Assembly: GCA_002102225.1 (NCBI GenBank)
Contig: LQPB01000009.1
Location: 1 to 56,982, forward strand
Direction: 5' to 3'
DNA length: 56,982 nucleotides
Source of the DNA: Mycobacterium interjectum
Lineage (GTDB): Bacteria; Actinomycetota; Actinomycetes; Mycobacteriales; Mycobacteriaceae
Part shown: positions 47,226 to 54,500 of the stretch, piece by piece
Layout of the letters: every line of letters starts with the position of its first letter
How positions within the stretch are numbered: position 1 is the first letter of the stretch
Program-made: the position numbers and the translations under genes
The notes under the pieces: model-generated
Database searches by the model: none
What the model saw: the letters and a program-made list of their open reading frames with translations, nothing else
Told to the model about the DNA's origin: nothing

Positions 47226-48968
47226 ATGGGGTTCATCCGTCCCAACCTGCCCGTCGTCGACGTCGTCGAGTGGAGCAAACGGCCGCGCGCCGAGCGGATC
47301 GTGCCGATGGCACGCCACATCGCCGAGAACGGGTTCGGCACCCCGCTGGTGATGCACCTGATGTACGGCGTCAAGATCGCGCTGTACGTCCTCGGCGGCT
47401 GGGTGTTCGCGTGGTCGACGAAGGGCATCGGCGGCTTCACCGACGTGGGCACGTGGTGGTCCGAGCCGATCGTGTTCCAGAAGGCCGTCCTCTACACCAT
47501 GCTGTTCGAGGTCGTCGGCCTCGGTTGCTGTTTCGGCCCGCTGGCCGGGCGCTACTTCCCACCGATGGGCTCGATCCTGTATTGGCTGCGGCCCGGCACC
47601 ATCCGGTTGCCACCCTGGCCGGGCAAGGTGCCGCTGACCAACGGCAACGACCGAACCCCGTTCGACGCGTTGCTCTACGGCGCCCTGCTGGTGCTGCTCG
47701 TTATCGCGCTGGTGTCGGACGGGACCGGCCCAATCCCGGCCCTGGACACGGCAATTGGCGTGCTGCCGCGGTGGCAGACCATCGCTGTCCTGGCCGTCCT
47801 CGCGGCGATCAGCCTGCGTGACAAGGTGATCTTCCTGGCCGCCCGCGGCGAGGTCTACGCGCCGCTGGCGCTGGCGTTCCTGTTTTCCGGGGCGGACATC
47901 ATCGTCGGGGCCAAGGTGGTCTTCATGGTGATCTGGCTGGGCGCCGCTACCTCCAAGCTCACCCGGCACTTCCCGTTCGTCATCTCGACGATGCTGGCGA
48001 ACAACCCGTTCATCCCCAGCGGAATCCTCAAGCGGTCGCTGTTCAAGCGCTATCCGGATGACTTGCGGCCCAGCGCATTAGCGGGTGTCATCGCCCACTT
48101 CTCGACCGCGGTGGAGGGGCTGGTGCCGCTGGTGTTGTTCTTCTCCCACGGCGGCTGGCCGACCGCCATCGCCGCGTTCGTGATGATCGTGTTTCACCTC
48201 AACATCCTGCTGGCCTTCCCGATGGGCGTGCCGCTGGAGTGGAACGTGTTCATGATCTTCGGGGTGCTGTCGCTGTTCGTTGCCCACGCGCCGCTGGGGC
48301 TGTCGAGCGTCGACAACCCACTGCCCGTAGCCATTCTGTTCGCGGTGCTCGCCGGCACCGTCGTGGTCGGAAACCTGTACCCGCGCAAGGTTTCCTTCCT
48401 GCCGGGCATGCGGTACTACGCCGGCAACTGGGATACCACGCTGTGGTGCGTCAAGCCCTCGGTCGACGACAAATTCCGCACCGGGGCCCGCGCGCTGGGC
48501 CCGATGCAGCACCTGCAACTCGAGCGCCTCTACGGGTCCAAGGAAGAAACCCTGGTCCCGCTGCACCTCGCCATGGCGTTCCGCGGGATGAACACCCACG
48601 GGCGCGCGCTGTTCACCCTCGTGCATCGCGCGCTGGCCGGCTACGACGAGGACGACTACAACATCTGCGAGGGCGAAGTCCTCTGCTCGATGGTGCTGGG
48701 CTGGAATTTCGGCGACGGGCACATGCACAACGAGTGCCTCGTCGAGGCCCTACAGCAGCGCTGCGGGTTCGAGCCCGGCGAGGTGCGGGTGGTGATCCTC
48801 GACGCGCAACCCATCCACCGCCAGCGGCAGGAATACCGGCTCGTCGACGCCGCGACCGGTGAGTTCGAGCGCGGCTACATCGACGTCGTCGACATGGTCA
48901 CCACCCAGCCCTTGGCCGACGACCTTCCCGTGCACGTCCAGAGCGGCGCCCGCGCCGGCCAGGCCTAG
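47226..48968 (+). CDS. DUF3556 transmembrane protein
   Basis: 580 residues. About ten hydrophobic segments fill residues 40-400 (GTPLVMHLMYGVKIALYVLGG, VLYTMLFEVVGLGCCFG, AVLAVLAAISLRD, VVFMVIWLGAATS and others). A soluble C-terminal region follows (NICEGEVLCSMVLGWNFGDGHMHNECLVEAL...CGFEPGEVRVV). It resembles mycobacterial DUF3556 membrane proteins of unknown function. It begins 67 bp right of the island boundary. Confidence 0.75.
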   Translation: MGFIRPNLPVVDVVEWSKRPRAERIVPMARHIAENGFGTPLVMHLMYGVKIALYVLGGWVFAWSTKGIGGFTDVGTWWSEPIVFQKAVLYTMLFEVVGLGCCFGPLAGRYFPPMGSILYWLRPGTIRLPPWPGKVPLTNGNDRTPFDALLYGALLVLLVIALVSDGTGPIPALDTAIGVLPRWQTIAVLAVLAAISLRDKVIFLAARGEVYAPLALAFLFSGADIIVGAKVVFMVIWLGAATSKLTRHFPFVISTMLANNPFIPSGILKRSLFKRYPDDLRPSALAGVIAHFSTAVEGLVPLVLFFSHGGWPTAIAAFVMIVFHLNILLAFPMGVPLEWNVFMIFGVLSLFVAHAPLGLSSVDNPLPVAILFAVLAGTVVVGNLYPRKVSFLPGMRYYAGNWDTTLWCVKPSVDDKFRTGARALGPMQHLQLERLYGSKEETLVPLHLAMAFRGMNTHGRALFTLVHRALAGYDEDDYNICEGEVLCSMVLGWNFGDGHMHNECLVEALQQRCGFEPGEVRVVILDAQPIHRQRQEYRLVDAATGEFERGYIDVVDMVTTQPLADDLPVHVQSGARAGQA

Positions 48969-48971
48969 CTG

Positions 48972-49199
48972 TCAGCGGTCCCGGACCCGGCGCACCACCA
49001 CGATCACGACGACCGAGGAAATCCCGACCAGCGACGCGATCACCACGGGCTTCTTCACGAATTCGACCGCCCGCGCCCTCAGGTCGTCGGCGAGGCGGCG
49101 AGGGTTGGCGCGCTCGGCAAGCGAATCGACGGTGGCCGCCAGCTGGTCGCGGGCGACGTCGATGTCCCGCTTGATGGCCTCGGGGTCCCGGTCCGCCAC
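48972..49199 (-). CDS. DUF3618-type small membrane protein
   Basis: 75 residues: MADRDPEAIKRDIDVARDQLAATVDSLAERANPRRLADDL matches the DUF3618 amphipathic part, followed by one TM (PVVIASLVGISSVVVIVVV) and a basic tail. Corresponds to Rv2520c. Divergent from bcp and convergent with the DUF3556 gene, 3 bp apart. Confidence 0.85.
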   Translation of the reverse strand: MADRDPEAIKRDIDVARDQLAATVDSLAERANPRRLADDLRARAVEFVKKPVVIASLVGISSVVVIVVVRRVRDR

Positions 49200-49293
49200 G
49201 TGTCTGTCCTCCCAGTCCGCCTATGCACCTGAGGCACTACCCTAGATCAGCCGGCGATAACCCCGACGCGGCGGTGAACAGAAAGGACTCACG

Positions 49294-49767
49294 TTGACCG
49301 AGACCACGCGGCTCGCCCCGGGCGACAAAGCCCCCTCCTTCAGCCTGCCCGACGCCGACGGCAACGCGGTGTCGCTGGCCGACTACAAGGGGCGCCGCGT
49401 CATCGTGTACTTCTACCCGGCCGCCTCCACACCCGGATGCACCAAGCAGGCCTGCGACTTTCGCGACAACCTCCGCGACCTCAACGACGCCGGCGTCGCC
49501 GTGGTGGGCATCTCCCCCGACAAGCCGGAGAAGCTGGCCAAGTTCCGCGACGCCGAGAAGCTGACGTTTCCGCTGCTGTCCGATCCCGACCGCAAGGTGC
49601 TCACGGCCTGGGGCGCTTACGGCGAAAAGCAGATGTACGGCAAGACCGTCACCGGCGTGATCCGCTCGACGTTCCTGGTCGACGAGCAGGGCAAGATCGC
49701 CGTCGCCCAGTACAACGTCAAGGCCACCGGCCACGTCGCCAAACTCCGGCGCGACCTGTCCCTCTAG
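49294..49767 (+). CDS. bcp: Peroxiredoxin of the Bcp type
   Basis: 157 residues from TTG 49294, with GAAAGGA upstream. PAASTPGCTKQACDFRDNL carries the peroxidatic Cys (PxxxTxxC) and a second Cys five residues later, as in BCP-subfamily peroxiredoxins that resolve intramolecularly. It reduces peroxides. Corresponds to Rv2521. It overlaps the stop of the convergent peptidase gene by four bases. Confidence 0.93.
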   Translation: MTETTRLAPGDKAPSFSLPDADGNAVSLADYKGRRVIVYFYPAASTPGCTKQACDFRDNLRDLNDAGVAVVGISPDKPEKLAKFRDAEKLTFPLLSDPDRKVLTAWGAYGEKQMYGKTVTGVIRSTFLVDEQGKIAVAQYNVKATGHVAKLRRDLSL

Positions 49768-51149
49768 GCCAGGCCCGCCAGCAGCAGCGCCTCGGCGACC
49801 GCCGCGCGTTCCAGCACGCCCAGGTGCAGGCTCTCGTTGATGCTGTGCGCCTGCGTCGCGGGGTCTTCGACGCCGGTGACGAGGATCTTCGCCTGCGGGA
49901 ACGCGGCCGCGAACTCCGCGATGAAGGGGATCGAGCCGCCCATGCCCATGTCGATCGGCTCGACGCCCCACGCCTGCCGGAACGCCGCCCGCGCGGCGTC
50001 GTACACGGGGCCGCTGGCATCGATGGCGTAGGCCTCGCCGACGTCGCCGCGGGTGACAGTGACCCGCGCGCCCCACGGCGCATGCTCTTGCAGATGCGAC
50101 GTCAACGCGTCCAGGTGTGCCTCGGCGTCGCCGCCGGGCGCGACCCGCATGCTGATCTTCGCGCGGGCCCGCGGGATCAGCGTGTTCGACGCTTTGTCGA
50201 TGGGCGTGGTGTCGATGCCGATCACGGTGATCGCGGGTTTGGCCCAGAGCCGCTGCGGCACCGAGCCCGAGCCGATTTCGGACACCCCCTCCAGCAGGCC
50301 AGAGTCGGCGCGTACCCGCTCGGGTGGGTAATCCACCGCGGCCGCGGTACTTTCGTGCAGGCCGGCGACGGCCACGTTGCCGTCGTCGTCGTGCAGGCTG
50401 GCCAGCAGCCGCACCAGCACGCTTAGCGCGTCGGGCACCACGCCACCCCAGATACCGGAGTGCAGGCCGTGGTCGAGCGTGGCCACCTCGACGACGCAGT
50501 CGACCAGGCCGCGCAGCGAAACCGTCAGGGCGGGAACGTCGGTGCTCCAGTTGTCGGAGTCGGCGATGACGATCACGTCGGCGGCCAGCGCGTCGCGGTG
50601 CGCGGCGAGCAACCGGCCCAGTGACGGCGAGCCGGATTCCTCCTCCCCCTCGACGAATACCGTGACGCCCACCGGCGGTTGGCCGCCGTGCGCCCGAAAT
50701 GCCGTCAGATGCGTTGCGATGCCGGCCTTGTCGTCGGCGCTGCCACGGCCGTAGAGCCGCCCGTCGCGCTCGGTGGGCTCGAATGGCGGCGACGCCCACT
50801 GGCCGCGGTCACCCTCGGGCTGCACGTCGTGATGGGCATACAGCAGCACCGTCGGCGCGCCGGGCGGCGCCGGATGCCGCGCGATGACCGCCGGCGCCCC
50901 ACCCTCGCTGACGATGTTCACCTCGCCAAAACCCGCCTGCGACAACAGGTCCGCCACCGCCCGCGCGCTGCGGTGCACCTGGTCGCGCCGGGCCGGGTCG
51001 GCCCACACCGATTCGATGCGCACCAGGTCCTCGAGGTCGCGGCGCACCGCCGGCAACACCTCGCGCACGCGCTCGGCTATCGCGCGAGCAGACGCAGAAT
51101 CGCGTAGGTCGGGGGGATTTTGTGCGATTTTGTGTCTGCTCGCGCTCAA
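49764..51149 (-). CDS. M20-family metallopeptidase/dipeptidase
   Basis: 461 residues. The metal ligands are visible: VLLYAHHDVQPEGD (His and Asp), GRGSADDKAGIATHL (catalytic Asp), FVEGEEESGSP (Glu) and the dimerisation lid in the middle. It hydrolyses di- or oligopeptide-like substrates; the exact one is unknown. Start: TTG 51149 overlaps the acpS stop (TTGA), with GGAGA 6 bases upstream. The N-terminal 25 residues contain a REP-like inverted repeat, so GTG 51067 is a possible alternative. Corresponds to Rv2522c. Confidence 0.88.
   Translation of the reverse strand: MSASRHKIAQNPPDLRDSASARAIAERVREVLPAVRRDLEDLVRIESVWADPARRDQVHRSARAVADLLSQAGFGEVNIVSEGGAPAVIARHPAPPGAPTVLLYAHHDVQPEGDRGQWASPPFEPTERDGRLYGRGSADDKAGIATHLTAFRAHGGQPPVGVTVFVEGEEESGSPSLGRLLAAHRDALAADVIVIADSDNWSTDVPALTVSLRGLVDCVVEVATLDHGLHSGIWGGVVPDALSVLVRLLASLHDDDGNVAVAGLHESTAAAVDYPPERVRADSGLLEGVSEIGSGSVPQRLWAKPAITVIGIDTTPIDKASNTLIPRARAKISMRVAPGGDAEAHLDALTSHLQEHAPWGARVTVTRGDVGEAYAIDASGPVYDAARAAFRQAWGVEPIDMGMGGSIPFIAEFAAAFPQAKILVTGVEDPATQAHSINESLHLGVLERAAVAEALLLAGLA
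51081..51145. repeat. REP-like inverted repeat in the acpS/peptidase junction
   Basis: GCGCGAGCAGACGCAGAATC (51081-51100) has a near-perfect inverted partner GCGATTTTGTGTCTGCTCGC (51124-51143) 2-3 mismatches apart. It looks like the short dispersed repeats that I remember from M. avium-complex genomes. Confidence 0.6.
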
Positions 51150-51538
51150 GGGGTCTCCAGGATGGCCACGGCGGCCGCGGTATCCCCCTCGTGCGTCAGC
51201 GACACGTGGATCGTCACGTCGGCCAGGTGTTTGGCGATGTCGCCGGTCAACCGCACCCGCGGTCGGCCCCACATGTCGGTGACCACCTCGATGTCGCGGT
51301 GGATGTCCTCCGGCAGCATGGGCCGTTGGGCGAACCGCGAGCCCGACCACGCCTTGATCACCGCCTCCTTGGCGGCCCATCGGGCGGCCAAGTGACGCGC
51401 CGCCGACGAACTCTTGTCGGAGGCGTCGCGGCGCTCACCCGGCGTGAACGTCTCGGCGAAGACGGTGCCCGGCTGGTCGACCTGCTCGGCGAAATCGGGA
51501 ATGGAGACGACATCGATCCCCACTCCGACTATGCCCAT
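51146..51538 (-). CDS. acpS: Holo-acyl-carrier-protein synthase AcpS
   Basis: 130 residues from ATG 51538 (MGIVGVGIDVVSIPDF), the length of the M. tuberculosis protein. GIDVVSI supplies the metal-binding Asp, and RWAAKEAVIKAW the Glu and Lys. HVSLTHEGDTAAAVAI is the C-terminal strand. It transfers phosphopantetheine to the carrier domain of FAS-I, encoded immediately upstream. Corresponds to Rv2523c. Confidence 0.95.
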   Translation of the reverse strand: MGIVGVGIDVVSIPDFAEQVDQPGTVFAETFTPGERRDASDKSSSAARHLAARWAAKEAVIKAWSGSRFAQRPMLPEDIHRDIEVVTDMWGRPRVRLTGDIAKHLADVTIHVSLTHEGDTAAAVAILETP

Positions 51539-51566
51539 GGCTGGCCAGGTTATCGGATGGCCGACA

Positions 51567-54500
51567 TCATCGGATAAAAGCCTCGTCTTCACCGAGCCGG
51601 GCGGCCGGATTCAGCAGCATCGCCGCCTCCTGGCGCTTCTCCGGCGCATCGTGGTCGAAGCGACGGTCCGGCGGCCGCTGGTACATCGGCGGGCCACCGG
51701 CGATGGCCGAAACCAGCCTGCGCTGACCGGCCAGCAGGCGGGCCTCCGCGCGCCGCTGGTAGTCGACGCGCTGATCGGCATCCAGCGCGGCGATGAACGC
51801 CTGCGGGTGCACCAGCGCCACCAGGCCGGACACGTGCCCGAACCCGAGGCTCGTCAGCATCCCCGCCTTGAGCGGGAACTTCTCGCCGAGCCGCAGCGTT
51901 TCTCGCACCCACACGAAGTGGGCGGAGCCGGCCAGCTCGTCGTCGACGCAGTCCAGGCTGCGGTTGGGCGGAATCACCCCGTCGCGCAGCATCTGGCACA
52001 GGCCCATCATCTGGAAGACCGCCGCGCCGCCCTTGGCGTGGCCGGTGAGGCTCTTCTGCGACACCACGAACAGCGGCGCGCCCTCGGAGCGGCCCAGCGC
52101 GTCCGCCAGCCGCTCGTGCAGCTCGGTCTCGTTGGGGTCGTTGGCCAGCGTCGACGTGTCGTGCTTGGAGATCACCGCGACGTCGTCGGCGCCCACGCCA
52201 AGCTTGGCCAGCGCGCGCGCCAGCGGCGAGTCCTTACCGCCGCGGCCCGCTCCCAGCGCCCCCAGGCCCGGCGCCGGGATCGAGGTGTGCACACCGTCAC
52301 CGAAGGACTGCGCGAAGGCCACCACCGCCAGCACCGGCAACCCCATCTTGAGCGCCAGGTCACCGCGCGCCAGCAGGATGGTGCCGCCACCCTGGGCCTC
52401 GACGAAGCCGAGCCGGCGCCGGTCGTTGGGCCGCGAGAACTTCGAGTCGTGGATGCCCCGCCCGCGCATCATCCCGGTGTCGGCGGTGGCCGCCATGTCA
52501 CCGAAGCCGATGATGCCTTCCAGCGTGAGGTCGTCGATGCCGCCGGCGACCACCATTTCGGCCTTGCCGAGCCGGATCTTGTCGACGCCCTCCTCGACCG
52601 ACACCGCTGCGGTTGCGCACGCGGCGACGGGGTGAATCATCGCGCCGTAGCTGCCGATGTAGGACTGGACCACGTGCGCGGCAACGATATTGGGCAACAC
52701 CTCTTGGAAGATGTCGTTCGGCTTGTTACGGCCCAACAGGTTCCCGTGGTACATCGTCTGCATCGACGTGCCACCGCCCATGCCGGTGCCCATGGTGTTG
52801 GCGACCATGCTCGGGTGGACGTAGCGCATCACCTCGGCCGGGCTGAACCCGGCGGACAGGAAGGCGTCGACGGTCGCGACGATGTTCCACACCGCAAGGC
52901 GGTCAATGGAACTCGCCATGTCGGGGCTGATGCCCCACACCGTCGGGTCGAATCCGGTTGGCACCTGGCCGCCGACCACCCGCGACAGCTTGGTCTTTCG
53001 CGGCACCCGGATCTCGGTGCCGGCCTTGCGGATGACCTGCCAGTCGCTCGAGTCGGGCACCGGCCGGATGATCGTGTGCTCCGGGTCGAACTCGGCGAAG
53101 GCCCGCGCGTCGGCTTCCGACGACACCGCAAACGCGAAGTCCTTCTCCAGGAACACCGACACCAGCAGCGGCGACGCGTGATCGGGGTCGATCGCGCCGT
53201 CGTCGACGAATTCGCGGATGCCGCAGCGCTCCACCACGGTGTCGTGGTAGCGCTCGACCAGCTCCGACTCGTCGACCAGCTCGCCGGATTCGGTGTCGTA
53301 CCAACCGGGTTGGGGGTCGTCTTCCCAGCGGATCAACCCGGTGGTCCACGCCAGCTCGAGGACGCCGGCGGCCGACAGCTCGTTGTCGACCTCCATTTCG
53401 AAGCGGGTGCGCGACGAACCGTACGGACCGAGTTCGGCGCCGCCGACGATCACGACCAGGTCGGCCGGGTCGACGTCGAGGTCGTCCCAGTGCGGGGGTG
53501 GCGCCGGCTTGAATCCGCGGGGCGGCGACGGCAGCGCCGCGATGGTGCCCTCGGCCGGCCCGTCATCCGCGGCGGCCTCGGTCGACATTTCCTCGCGCGC
53601 CTTGGCGGCCAGCTCGGCCATGTCCAGCTGGGCGTCGCCCAGCCCGCCGGTCAGGTCGGCCTCGATCGGCTTGCTCGCGGCGGCCACCTTGGATTCCACG
53701 TCGCACAGGGCCAGCAGCATGGCGGCCATCTCGTCGGTGGAGTAGGTGGTGACCCCCGCGTCCTCGACGGCATCGACGATGGCGTCGTTGTGGCCCATCA
53801 GCCCGGTGCCGCGGGTCCAACCGATCAGCGCGTGCGCCAGGCTCACCCGGGCCGCCCACGACGACTCGGCGTGCCAACGGCTCACCAGCGCGTCCAGCGC
53901 CGACTTGGCCTCACCGTAGGCGCCGTCGCCGCCGAACATCCCGCGGTTCGGCGAGCCGGGCAGCACCACGTGCAGCCGCGACGCGATGTCGCGTTCGGCG
54001 CCGATCTTCGACAGGCCGCCGATCAGCCGCTGCACGGCCCACAACAGCACCTTCATCTCCATCTCGGAGCGCGAACCGGCCTCCGACAGGTCCCCGACCA
54101 CACGCGGCGCGGCGAACGGGAACAGCAGCGTCGGGGTCTGCGCGTCCTTGATGTGGATCGATTGCGGCCCAAGGCTTTCGGTCTGCTCGGTGCCGACCCA
54201 TTCGACCAGGGCGTCGATGTCGGAGTAGGACGCCATGTTGGCCGCCACCACCCACAGCGCGGCGCCGTAGCGGGCGTGGTCGCGGTACAGCCCGCGGTAG
54301 AAGGCCAGCCGCTCGTCGTCGAGCTTCGACGTGGTCGCGATGACGGTCGCACCGCCGTCGAGCAGCCGCGCCACCACCGACGCCGCGATCGAGCCCTTGG
54401 AAGCCCCTGTCACCACCGCGGTTTCGCCGCTGTAGGGGCCGGGGCTCGGATTCTCGGCGCCCGCGGCGATGCGGCCGTAGAGCGACGCGTGGATCTGGCG

